Source: Acanthococcus lagerstroemiae (lineage: Eukaryota; Arthropoda; Insecta; Hemiptera; Eriococcidae). From it: DNA of 64,000 nucleotides. Below, in pieces: positions 21,691-33,189 of this stretch. The notes under the pieces were generated by a model. It saw nothing but the letters and a program-made list of their open reading frames with translations, did not search any database and had not been told where the DNA came from. Where the stretch lies: NCBI GenBank assembly GCA_031841125.1, contig CM063111.1, forward strand, positions 38,266,955 to 38,330,954, read 5' to 3'. The translations under genes and the position numbers were made by a program. Each line of letters opens with the position of its first letter. Within the stretch, counting starts at the first letter, position 1.

Positions 21691-22478
21691 TTGAGTGAAA
21701 GCTGTTCACGTGGGTCTCCTAAGTCTCAGAAAAAACAATCGAACTCTGCTGCGTTTGTGATTGTGTTACGGTGTTAAGCTCCTGTAACACCAGAAATTGA
21801 TACAGGACGTTTATGTATTCGCTCATCACGAAGCCTCGATGTTTTGACTAACAAAAGTAGAAATAATAAGTTAAACCCGATCTTACGCTTTTTATCACTT
21901 AGTCTATAACATCACGTACATCACGTAGGTATAATTATGCTAAAGTTAGATCCCCGTACGCTCACTATAATGTAAATAGATTATTTTTTGTACCTGATGA
22001 GGGTCAAAACAAAGATAGTTCGTACTTCGAATATAAGCTCTGGACCATGGTCTAGAGGGAGACCTGTGATTCTTGAGCGCACCTGAAAGGTTAAGAACTT
22101 ATCCAAGTCGTAAGCCCGTACCCGACGCTTTGAAGATCCGCGTTGTCGATGTTGCTCGTGCGTAATTATTGTCGTGATGCTGCACTAATATTCAATGGTA
22201 ACGGTGACTGATGCTACAGCAACCAAAACCAGCAAAAAATCTACCATTACAGCTCCCAAAATTGTTTTTCCTCAAACGTGTATTGAGAACTATCACATTT
22301 AGAATCAATTATTCCCCGCAAAATATTACATAAGAAAGATCATATTAAATTTTTTTGAAACTACCCCAGAACTCTTAAAAAGAGGGAGCTGAAAATTATC
22401 CCCTTTTTGACGCTTATTCGGTAAGACGTAGGATTGCAATAATTTTTCCACAGTCATAAATTTTTATGATTTGATAGG
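21691..22478. other. No gene recognised
   Basis: No motif or repeat was seen in this spacer before the large inverted structure. Confidence 0.4.
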
Positions 22479-22479
22479 A

Positions 22480-25260
22480 TGTTAATCGACACCAGACACG
22501 TTATTAAAGTGGCTTCACGCACATCGTTAAATAGGAAACTTCCTTCAGAGTATAAATCCATGAAAAAAATTTCAAAATTCATCAAATTTGGGGGTAAGGG
22601 GCCTAGAGATGACCAAAATCTATCCAAAATTGAAGTATCATGACCTAGCAAACAGACTATCGAAAAGGAGGTTTTCGAGGTCGCTGATTCCGAATGTACA
22701 CTTCCTCCCGATTAAACCCGTTTTGGGGTACTAAAATTCAATTTTAGACTCAAAAGTGATTCTAATTTACAAATTTTCGAGTTTCTGAACGCAAGTTATC
22801 AAAGTGACTTCATGCACATCGTTGGATAGGGTAGTTCCTCCAAAATACAAATTCGTGAAGAAACATGGCAAATTCATCAATTTTGGGAGACAGGGTCTAA
22901 CCCTAGCCAAAACCTATCCAAAATCAGATACCTAAAAGTGCTGCCATTTATAAATTTTTGAATTTCTCATTGCAGATTATCCAAATGGCTCTATACAGGT
23001 CACTGGAAAGTGAACATCCCCCAAAAACGAATCTGTGCGAAAAAGTTTCGGTTCATCACCTGATTTCTTACATCCAGTGCATCCTAAGGCCCGAAATTCG
23101 AAATTTGAAAGAGAAAGGTGTTTTCAAGTACAAATTTTTCACATTTTGGGACTTACAAGACATACAGGTATATTCAGTTTTCGTTGTAACATAGGAAAAC
23201 CCGGCATGTTGCGTGGTAAATGAATAAGCGGGCACACGATGGCCGCTTATTCAGATTTAAACGCAACATTACTGTGCTCTGTGGTACCGTGAAGGACAAC
23301 AGAAAATGCAACGATTCGGGAGGGGGGGGGAATTTCGATGGTTTTGAAGAATTTTATCGAAACTCGTCAGGAAAAATGTTCGATAATCTCCGGAGAATTT
23401 CTTCGGAAACTTCGGGGAAAATCTCGGATGCTTTTTAAGGAATTTCATCGGTATTGTTGGAAAAAAATTCCAATAATTTCCAAAGAATTTCTTCGGAAAC
23501 GTCGGGGAAAATCTCCGATAAATTTTAAGGAATTTCATCGGAAATGGTAGGAAAATCTCCTATAATTTTTTAAAAAATTCATCAGAACTCGGGGAAAATC
23601 TCCGATCATTTTTAAAGAATTTTATCGGAACTCGGGAAAGTCTCCGAAAAATTGTGAAGAATTTTTTTGGAAACGGGAAAAATCTCGGATATGATTATTG
23701 AGGAGTTTCATCGGAAATCTTTGGAAAAAATTCCAATAATGTCCATAGAATCTCATCGGAAATCTTCAGAAAAATTACCACTGATTTCCAAAAAAGTTTC
23801 ATTAAAATTCTTTGAGAAAATTTTTCAATAATTTTGGAAGTATTTCTGAGAAATACTCAAGAAAAATCTCCGATAATTTTTAAGAAATTTTTTCGGAACT
23901 CGGAAAAAATCTCCGATAAATTTTAAGGAATTTCATCGGAAATTGTTGGAAAAGTCTGCGATAATTTTTAAGGAATTTTATCGGAACTCGGGAAAAATCT
24001 CCGATAATGTCCGAAGAATCTCATCGGAAACCATTAGAAAAAATTTCCTATAATTTCCAAAAAGTTTCATCAAAATTCTTCGAGGAAGTTTTTCCGATAA
24101 TTTTTGAAGCTTGTCTTAGGAAATATTCGGGGGAATACTCCAATGGTTTAATAATTCAAAAATTTTCTCGAAGAGTTTAATGAAATTTTTTTGAAAATCA
24201 TTGGAAATTTTTCCTAAAGTTTTCCGATGAAATTCTTTGGAAATTATCGGAATTAGTTTCCAACAATTTCCGATAAAATTCCTTAACATTTATCGGAGAT
24301 TTTTCCCGAATTCCCATAAAATTCCTTAAAATTTATTGGGGATTTTTTCCAACGTTTCCAAAGAAATTCTTTGGAAATTATTGGAATTTTTTTCAACAAT
24401 TTCCGATAAAATTCCTTAAGATTTATTGGAGGTTCTTCCCGAGTTCCAATGAAATTCTTAAAAAATTATCAGCGATTTTTCCCGAGTATTTCCCATAAAT
24501 ACTTATCGAAAAATCTTCTTGACGAATTTTGATGAAATTTCTTGGAAATCGTTGGAAATTTTTTGTAAAGATTTCCGATGAGATTCTTCGGACGTTATCG
24601 GAATTTTTTCCAACAATTTCCGATGAAATTCCTTAAAAATCATCCAATATTTTCCCCCATGTTTCCAAAAAAATTATTTGGAAATTCTTGGAATTTTTTC
24701 CTAATAAAATTCTGGTGAAATTCTTTAAAAATCAGCGGAGATTTTTCCGTGTGACGATCGGAATCGGCGAACTCGAAAACCCTCTTTTCGATAGTCTGTT
24801 TGCTAGGTCATGATACTTCAATTTTGGACGAATTTTGTTTATCTCTTGGCCCCTTACCCCCAAATTTGTTGAATTTTGAAAAATTTTTTATGGATTCATA
24901 CTTTGGAGGAAGTTTCCTATTTAACGATGTGCGTGAAACCACTTTGATAATCTGCATTCAGAAAGTCAAAAATTTGTGAATATATGGCACCAATTTTACC
25001 CTGAAAATTTAGATTTTAAAGCCCTAAACCGGGTTAAGTCGTGTATTCGAAATCCGTGACCTCGAAAACCCTCCTTTCAGTCGCTTGTTTGCTAAGTTAT
25101 GACACTTTGATTTTTGATGGATTTTGGTCATCTGTAGGTCCCTTGCCCCCAAAATTGATGAATTTTGGAATTTTTTCACGGATTCGTATTTTGCAGGATA
25201 TGCCCTTCTCAGCGATGTGCATAAAGGCATACCTTTCCATTCAAGATTCCAAAGTTGGTA
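22480..25260. repeat. Large inverted-repeat structure with a short-repeat core
   Basis: Units of about 180-295 bp lie in forward orientation on the left (starting near 22501, 22796 and 22977; shared words TTATCAAAGTGRCTTCAYGC and CACATCGTT). They lie in reverse orientation on the right (24751-25010 and 25060-25260; CGATGTGCGTGAAACCACTT). Between them lies the array at 23331-24750, itself arranged head-to-head around 24145. The whole is a 2.8-kb imperfect palindrome. The open frame at 25041-25496 is repeat-derived. Confidence 0.75.
23331..24750. repeat. Head-to-head array of ~43-50 bp repeats
   Basis: The left part repeats GAATTTCATCGGAAAT with GGGAAAATCTCCGATAATTT; after about 24145 the reverse complements follow (ATCGGAGATTTTTCCCGA, ATTTCCGATGAAATTC). 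These are the same words that fill the arms of the foldback element at 5.1 kb, but the flanking sequences differ. Confidence 0.82.
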
Positions 25261-26788
25261 GCACGTCACAGCCCCCCATAAATGGAGGAGAAAATTTTTC
25301 AAGCCCTAGAGAAACTATACCTTACCACAGGAAGATGGCAATTTGTCGGGCAAAGATCCGTCGATCGGTTCGAGGAAAAATGGAGGGGGTAACTTTCGTG
25401 GAATACTCAGTATACTGTCTATACTGTAAAGGTTTAAAGAAGAGAAAAAAAAAAGTTTGGAAAAAGTCAGGAATTTATATTTTTCCATTCTTGTAGACAC
25501 CTTGGACACAAATATTCTTACTAGGTCGTTACTTTGTTTGATATCCTTCCTGGTTCCTTTCTAAGGGCGAGAAGCTTTCATCCGAAAAGGAATTATGGTT
25601 GTTGCCACTGAAATATTCATTTTGATCCGTGTCGATCCAACATCTCGATCAAAAACAGGAAAAACGTGGTTCGTGGAAATGATTTTGTTCACTGGCGAAC
25701 TTAATGCCCTTTTCCAACGTCATAGAAGGACGTTTACGTATTATCATTTATAATAAATTTAATCGACTATAGTAGCGTTACTATAATCGTCGTTAACAGA
25801 CGTCTTTGATCGGATGTAAAGGGCAATTTAAATTTCAGTGCCGTCAAAATAACCAAAATAGTTCGAATTTATCTGATAACGTGCAACCACGTACAATAAA
25901 TCATAATCAAAAAAGGGACATTCTAATAAAGCCTTGTCATGAGCAAACATTCATCATTTCATATTACTAACAGGAGTATGATGGAGGAAGAAAGAGAAGG
26001 AAAAGGGGAGATAAACAAAGATACCCAGTTCAAATGTCCGAAAAATCGGCTTCTTATACGCCCAAATATTTCCGCGATCTTGAACTTCCAAATTCGACTT
26101 CGTCATTCCAGACTTACAATATTGCGAATCTATGTGTAACGGTTGCTGTTCTCTCACGAGATTCGTCCTTATTTTTTATCCTAGAAATTCGAATTTGAAC
26201 TGGAACCCGAAAATATTCTTAACTGTAGAGCGGCGTGTTTCAAATTTATCGCATTTTTTTGTGGCCCACTAGAACGAGAAACTTTTTGTCCACAATAGTC
26301 GCAAGTTTGAAAATAAAACCGCTTCATAATATTATTCGCGCGCTAGCGAAACCGGAAAATGCTAAATGGAATTCAAATTTAAAAAATTTGTTCGAAAACT
26401 ATAAAAGGGAAATAACGAGCGAGGAAAACGAACAAACGGGAGTTGAATTTACTGTGCGAGCTCGACATTGTCTTCTCGGGTATTTTACAAACCATAATGG
26501 CTAGTTTGCTTCCAGTTTTGTATAATTCAGCTCGCGAGGCCGAAAGGAGAAGCTAACAGCAGAGGCGACATTCTGATTCGCAAACCATATTTTGATTCTG
26601 CCCTCAGCTAATCTGCTTTTGAACGCTAAACAAGAATCATTTCGCCGCGAAATTGAAATTTTCTTGGCGGACACAAGAGCCACGAGATTCAAAATTAACT
26701 ACATTTCTGAGTGTGGTGCAATTCACTTGTTTGTAAAGATTTTGGTCGATGGGGCATTTCAAGCAGGTAACCATAGAATGATAGATCG
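25261..26788. other. No gene recognised
   Basis: Several open frames of 60-90 codons on both strands overlap without motifs. No element ends were found. Confidence 0.4.
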
Positions 26789-27000
26789 TCAAAAAATTAT
26801 TGATAGCAAAATATCGAAATATCGATGTTTTCACATCTCAAACCAATATCGATATTAAAATTAGAAATATCAATATTATCGATAGGTATCAAAATGTTTC
26901 AAATAATTATTTCCATCAGTAGAGAGCAGTAGTGATGGCAAAACATCGATATTGAAATGAGAAATATCGACATGATCTATATCAAAGATCTTCAAATATC
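26789..27000. repeat. ATATCGATATT-rich repeat, possibly a MITE remnant
   Basis: Words such as AAATATCGAAATATCGATG, ATCAATATTATCGATAGGTA and CAAAACATCGATATTG recur in both orientations. The segment AGTGATGGCAAAACATCGAT resembles the ends of hAT-type small elements, but a second end and target duplication were not secured. Confidence 0.35.
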
Positions 27001-27099
27001 GCTTTCACTACAAGAAATTTAGAGGGGAAAAAGGGAGTAACAAGCGAAAGCTGGCTGAAAGTTGTTGACGGTGGTGTCATTAAAAGTCTTCGCTTTTGT

Positions 27100-27136
27100 A
27101 ATAATAATAATAATAAGAAGAAGAAGAAGAAGAATA
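27100..27136 (+). repeat. AAT/AAG microsatellite
   Basis: TAATAATAATAATAAGAAG followed by further AAG units. It directly precedes the 3' end of the R1-like fragment and may be its variable tail. Confidence 0.6.
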
Positions 27137-27139
27137 ATT

Positions 27140-27895
27140 GGTGTGGTGGGACGTATGGCGATGCACGCATGCCAAAGTGGCCCCTCAGACACCGCACCCC
27201 CAGCACCGGAAACTACCTTTTCGGGCATCGCATCAGTGTCGAGGGGAACGGCCCCAATTTCTCCTGGCCGGAACGGTGCGCGCGTCCTGCCAGGGCCACT
27301 ATGAGGTTCCCTACTGACCGACGTCCGCACTCCCAGAGCGCTCGCCTGGAATTCAGGTTCCCCTACAGCCGGACGCGCTGCCTCTTCCTCTTCACTCACT
27401 CATCGCGTGAGACTCTGTTTGCAGCTCCAGCCCTTGCACTGCGGGCGAGCTCCGCTGAATAGGATCTGCCGCCGCTGTAGCAGCAGCAGCAGCAACTTCA
27501 GCTTCTCCTCTTGTCTTCTTTCTCGACCACTCTGCCTCCATCTTCCTCCGCATGATGGCCGAAACGAAAGCCGACACCTGGTTACAACCGCTTCGGCCCT
27601 CAACATCTCCGGGACCAGGGTGCCTGGCGCAAGACGGTCGATCACGCCGCCTCCGGAATCGATCGGGACCGCTTCGCGCCTCTCCTGCTCCCAGGCGTCG
27701 CACTCAAACAGCGTATGCCACGGCGTGTCTTCCTCTCCGCTTCTGCAGTGCATGCACTCGGTGCTCGCTGCCAAACCCATCCGGTGCAGGTACGAGCCGA
27801 AACATCCGTGACCGCTCAAGACCTGGGTCAGGTGGAAGTTCAGATTCCCGTGCTTCCTGAACCCGTCCGCAGGTCGAGCTCACAAATCAGCCCTC
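27140..27895 (-). pseudogene. R1-like LINE, 3' fragment
   Basis: The minus strand encodes the end of ORF2: HGCFGSYLHRMGLAASTECM, then CRSGEEDTPWHTLFECDAWE, corresponding to the Cys/His-rich tail of the 6.9-kb copy. Downstream, SAFVSAIMRRKMEAEWSRKK is in another frame, so an indel lies near 27560-27600. The 3' UTR (27140-27400) matches the 3' ends at 6.9 and 63.5 kb. The left part of the element is missing, and an RTE tail begins immediately at its broken 5' side (27896). The open frames on the plus strand are shadows. Confidence 0.78.
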
Positions 27896-27926
<31 letters not shown>

Positions 27927-28760
27927 TTAGCCTTTATTCGGTATGCTCGTACAAATAAAATTTTCTTTTTAATAATACAAGAAGTAAAATAAAAACGAAA
28001 CGAAATTTACTTTATTTTTATGGCAGTGCATATCGAGCCTCCTCATCGCAGGCATAGGCCTCCTCGATTTCTTCCCTTTTTTCCCAAGTCTTCCGATTTT
28101 GGGAGACTCTCGCCCATGGTAACCTCACCCTTCTAGAGATTTCCCTCCTACAACTAATCTCCGGTCTGCCTCTACTCCTAGTGTCATCATGTGGGACTCA
28201 GAAAGTGATCCTCTTACACCAGCAGTTCTCCACCATCCTAGCGAAGTGACCAGTATTTCGTTTTTAACTTTTTGATCGTGTAGACCACATCTTTGCATTT
28301 TGTTTTTCTTTTTATTGTGATTACTCTTGTTTTGTCTTTCCTTTTTATACCAAGAAGTTTTCTCTCCGTGCTCCTTTGTGTAGTCACTAGCGTTTTTAGT
28401 TTGGACCTGGGCGAGGGACTACGTCTGGGCCCCATATGTTAGAATTGTTATACGCAAGATTCCAAGATCTTGAGGTTCCCTTTGAAGACTGATTTTAGGA
28501 ACCAGTAGCCTTTCCATGCTTGTCTTATGCGTGTTTCTATTTCGTTTTCCATTTTTTCTTTAAAAGATACTATTTGGCCAGGTACGTATGCTCTTCCACG
28601 CACTCGAGTTCCTCGTTTCCTATTCGGATATTTGCACCTATACAGCTGCTTAGTACTTTAGTTTTTGAGATAAGCCCCGCTTTTCTGCTTTCTTTGACCA
28701 ACCCGTCGAGCATGCCCTGTGCTCCCCCCTGTCTCCGCTTATGGTGTCCTTACTCACATA
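27896..28760 (-). pseudogene. RTE-clade LINE, 3' third of ORF2
   Basis: From right to left the minus strand encodes the end of the RT/thumb region (SKTKVLSSCIGANIRIGNEE, LECVEEHTYLAKYY) and the RTE connector (TERKLLGIKRKDKTR, CKDVVYTIKKLKTKY). The tail reads FARMVENCWCKRITF and RSRGRPEI..RVRLPWARVSQ, with the stop at 28018-28020. A TGA at 28198-28200 interrupts KRITF and VPHDD, and further frame changes lie near 28440-28520. An AAT repeat (27897-27928) marks the 3' end. It is a different RTE lineage from the 18.9-kb fragment. Confidence 0.75.
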
Positions 28761-31700
28761 TTAAAAACCCCTTCTGCTAATTTTTTTGTGTGAGTTCGAA
28801 TCCTCTGAAATCAGTTTTTCAAAAAATCTCGAGTACTAGCTATGAAAAAACAAAAAAAAAAAAAAAAAATCAACCGAAAATTGTTCTACTCTTGATTCTC
28901 CATAAATATGTTCTTTAGTACTCTTTCCATATCTATTAAAAACCAACGTCACAAATGGGGTGCTCAAACTGACCCTTTCAAGCAGCACATTTTAACATAG
29001 AAGTAGGTTTTTGAGCTTCTTTTTCATTTCATGGTATTTTAAGAATACCAGGAGTTCAAACTTCTACTTGCACTCGATTTTTTCCCTTTGCAGCTTTTCA
29101 TCTGTGGGAATTCGATATCCTGCATGTAAACCGGTGGTGTGTTTATGTTCCAATAATTTGGACTGCTACAGTATGAGGAAGGGGGAGATTTCAAACTGAT
29201 AAAGTGTATAGAAATTCTGTCGAGATATCGGTTGCGCCGTACTCTAGGATTCTGAATTCAATTTTAGTATCTCTTTTCCCACAATTCTGGCGCCAGGAGA
29301 GGAGTCAGAGGCGTGGTTATACCTTTTTGGGGGCGGAGGGGTGATTTTTAAATATCTTTTAGCCATCATACTGTACGAATAATATCTCAATTCATTTTTC
29401 ATATCATTTTGACTCTATTTTCTTAACTGTGACACTTGGAGGGAAAATGGCGCATCTCTCTCTTCAAGATCGTTGGACATCTACATTAGTAGAATTCAGA
29501 CATGACTGACTAAGATAACCTGAGCATATGCTCGAACATTTCGAACTTGAAATAAATAGATCAAATAAATAAATGAACAAGTAATTAAATTAATTAATCG
29601 ATAAATGAGTTAGTTTTCTTGGAAGTCAAATACAATCAACAGATACTGGCTGTTTCAACTTTGTAACGTTCAAGTCCTTCACAAATTAATTAAAAAATGA
29701 GTACATTAAAATAAGACTCCGCTTCATTTGCTTAATTATTGTAATGAAAAATAAGTGAATAATGTGTACAATCTGTATTTTTAATTTCACTTTTGCTGCC
29801 TCCCTCAGTGCTACAGTTATAAATATACAGTGAAAATGATCATAAAATTGACCATGGATACCCTAAATTTAATACTCATATTGTATGGAGTGTGACATGG
29901 TTTATCGTGGTCTCGCCCTTATCCTTACACCTTTCAAGTTTCAGTAAAACTAACATCAGAAATGAATTCGGCGAACCCCAAAACCCTAGAAGTGTGATGC
30001 GTATATTATTCAGTATGGCCAATTTTCTGAAAATCCTGGAAGTGAGGGAAAAATTGGGAAATTTTGAAGAAAATTGTAGGATGTGAAAGTATTATATAAT
30101 TTTACCTGTCAGACTCTATTGAACATTTTTTTTTTAAATTATTTGTTTGTTATGAAAAAGTTGGAAGATGGACTGGAAAAATCTGGAAAAGTCAGAGAAA
30201 AGTCAGGAATTTTTTTTCGATGACGTATTTTCAATTTTAGCCCCCTTATCTTCTGTTGTGAAAAATATAACCAAAATAATGTTAAAACTGAATTCAGCGA
30301 ACTTGAAACTTCTTTTTATAACGTCCATGTTGTATAACATTTTGACTATGGTCCCGACCCTTGTTTCCACAGTTTTCAACTTAGGGGCAAACTAATATCA
30401 AAATTGAATCGATGTTCTCCAATACCCCATATTCAATGTTCCAACGGAATTTCTGTAGACTTAATCAGCTCGAAAACTTCCTCCAAAATACTGCCTGTCC
30501 AAACTACTGGAACATAAAAGCACCTGATTTCACATGTGAGGATTTATCTGTTGAAAGGGCGCTTAACATATGGAAATCCCATATGTCAAGCACCCTTTTG
30601 ACAGATAACTCCTCATGTGTAGTATGCGAGGGGTGGGACTGTAGGGGACAGAAAATTCTCACGGATGGAAAACTACTAAGGAAGAAAGTCGAGTGTATCT
30701 TACATTTGAATTCTCTATATTCTAAAAACCCCGTGAAAATTTTCATGAAGAATCTGGTGTAGAACACTTTTTAGTAAACATTTTTTCTTGTATCCCCTTG
30801 TACTCAAGATTTTTAGAAAAATAAATCTTGGGGGGGGGTGTTGTTTAACCTCTCTAAAATAACTGACAGAAGGAGCGGGGACTTTTAATATGGTAGTTAG
30901 GACACTATCTTTAATCATTTTCAGCAAACTTCCCCTTGTTACCCAATTTTCCCTCAAAAACCCCTTCTTTAGGTCTAATTTGTCTAATGCTAACTGGTAC
31001 ATGAACGCCGGCTCGACGAAAGAGGACACCGGATATTATTTCTCTCGGCTCGGGCTTGTCAATCTATCATTCTCGTATTATTCAATCATGACAATGTAAA
31101 AATCTCCTAAATTTCAACCCTGAAACCTTTTTCAGAAACGTCTACTCCGGTCCCGCACCGTTTTTAAGAAAGTAGGTCAACAGAATCAACTCCCGGTGAA
31201 AACATCAGAACACTTTCACGTAAATGCAATAAAAACGGGTAAAATATGACACATTTGTTGATTTTAATAAACGTGCGGCAGAAAGACGCCCACACAACCG
31301 GCGGAGCAGAGATGATATTGAAAATGCCCCGGCGAAAGTTGAAGGCTGAATTATTTTCGACTTTTTGAACACGAAGCCGAAACAGAAGCAAATAACGGGA
31401 TATACAGCTAATCTCGCCCCGAAATTCTCGGTTTGGAATAAAAAGTCAGGATACGAGGAAGATCATTCTTTGCGTAAACAGTTCGTTATATTGGCTAAAA
31501 ATACCCAAGTTTTGGAGATACCCGCGAGATTTTTTTCGCTGTCTGCATTCGAAATACATAACTTTCCTTTTCCTCGCAGGTGGTTACTTTCACTGAAATT
31601 TGAATAGGTTGTAACCGTTTCTTTATTTTCCTTCTTTCCTCCGTTGCATTCATAATTCCTGTGGGATGCTTGAAAAGAATTTCGAAACAATATCTAATTT

Positions 31701-32458
31701 TCTCGCGTAAACAAAGTTCAGTAATAACCAATTTAAATTTCATTTTCAACATTTTCCGGTAACCTGACACGAGCACGGTCTTGTTTCACTGTAAAAGCTG
31801 AAACCGGGTAGAATGAAGCTTAAACAACATTTAATAGATTACCTGTATAGGAACGCTTAGTTATGTTAAATGTTGGAAAACATCGAGGGAATAATTTTCA
31901 AGAGAGAAAAATATAGCGGAATAATGGAAACTAAAGAGGAGAGACAGTACGATAATGAAAGATGAAAATTTTACAAAACTGTTCTAATTGCTGCCTATCT
32001 ACCTTTGAAAATAAACCGGTATACTGTTTACACAGAACACCTACCGTTCAAACTGAAACATGATATTGAATAATAATCATAATTACGCATTTCTCAGTGT
32101 TCCAAGACTCCGTAAGTCGGTATGTGTGATTCTGGTTTAATTAGATTGCCGCCTTACGGCAACACTGAAACGTTTGCAACTCCCCTTCCACATTTCATAT
32201 CATGTATTGTATTTACATTCACCCATTGACAGTTCACTTCTTCATTTTTGAAGGACCCAGGCCTGGCAACCCCGAGGATTTATCCTTATAGATTTAAGGA
32301 TATTTGGGCTCTATATGAGCAAGTTTAAAAACTTTTTAAAGTATTTTCCAAGTGTTAAAAACTTTTTGAGGAGTTTTGTGAGTTTTCCCGAAAATGTTTA
32401 GAAAATAAAATTCTGTAACAGTATCAATGAGGAATCATGAATATATTTTTATGTGGTA
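28761..32458. other. Long stretch without a recognised gene
   Basis: Open frames up to 116 codons occur (30412-30762 on the plus strand, with a shadow on the minus strand), but none carries a known motif and the longest spans a palindrome. Mostly AT-rich single-copy-looking sequence. Confidence 0.4.
30531..30620. repeat. 42-bp-arm palindrome
   Basis: CACATGTGAGGATTTATCTG...CATATGG (30531-30573) pairs with CCATATGTC...CCTCATGTGT (30579-30620) across a 5-base loop, with a few mismatches. Confidence 0.8.
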
Positions 32459-32459
32459 A

Positions 32460-32700
32460 TTGCATCGTATGTACAATAGGGTATCCCTTATTTTAAAGTT
32501 TTCGCCAATCGATTAAGTGCGCACTGAAATTTGTTCCAATGAACCTAGAAACTCGCCATAGAAGATTCGAGCTCCATCTGACGTCATTAACCCGTGACGC
32601 TTAGACCTTGAAGTTATGTGTAATACTGAGATTTTACAAAAAAAAAAACAAAAAAAAAACGCCGAATTAATCGGAACATATCAACTTCAGGATCAAATGC
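32460..32700 (+). repeat. Dispersed repeat, copy 1 (second copy at 39.69 kb)
   Basis: Shares with 39690-39905, in the same orientation, the series ACAATAGGGTATCCCTTATT, CACTGAAATTTGTTCCAATG, CCTAGAAACTCGCCATA and CTTGAAGTTATGT. It is non-coding. Confidence 0.75.
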
Positions 32701-32709
32701 ATGTAACAT

Positions 32710-33010
32710 AAAATGTTCCTTGTTAAATTTTCTATAGAATAGATCTTGTACAACTTTTCTCTAGAACGCATATTTATCGAGATAATCGCAAAAAATGTGT
32801 GAAAGTTTCAAGGAACGTGGCTGTTATTTTTTCTTTCATAACTGATCTTTACTAACTAAGTACATCGCAGTTATCTAAAAAATTATTCACTTTAGGACGA
32901 AAATGCTCCTTGTTAAATTTTCTATAAAAAGGTCCAATACAACTTTTCTTTAGAAAACATATTTGTCGATATAATCGCGAAAATGCGTGGAATTTTCGAA
33001 AAACAGATTT
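32710..33010 (+). repeat. Two-unit tandem repeat, ~190-bp spacing
   Basis: CTCCTTGTTAAATTTTCTAT, TACAACTTTTCT, ATATTTRTCGA and ATAATCGC occur in the same order at about 32714-32800 and again at about 32902-32985. Confidence 0.65.
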
Positions 33011-33189
33011 GTAATTATTTTACGGCTGAAATATTCATTAATGTCGGGTAATGCACACTACAATATAACTTCAGTCTCTGTTTGCTGGGGGGGGGGGCAA
33101 CTTGCAACAGCTTCTCCTATCTTACCACCCACAAAGTTCACTTTGTCGGAATATAATGAGAAAATTGAAATTTTGCTGTGGAGGGCTCG

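Noticed and set aside
23331..24750. CRISPR array
   Set aside because: Repeats are degenerate, head-to-head and without unique spacers of constant length; the organism is a eukaryote.
27407..27900. Plus-strand open frames of 61-134 codons
   Set aside because: Antisense shadows of the R1-like C-terminal fragment.
30412..30762. 116-codon plus-strand gene
   Set aside because: The frame runs through an 90-bp palindrome and has no homology motif or splice context.
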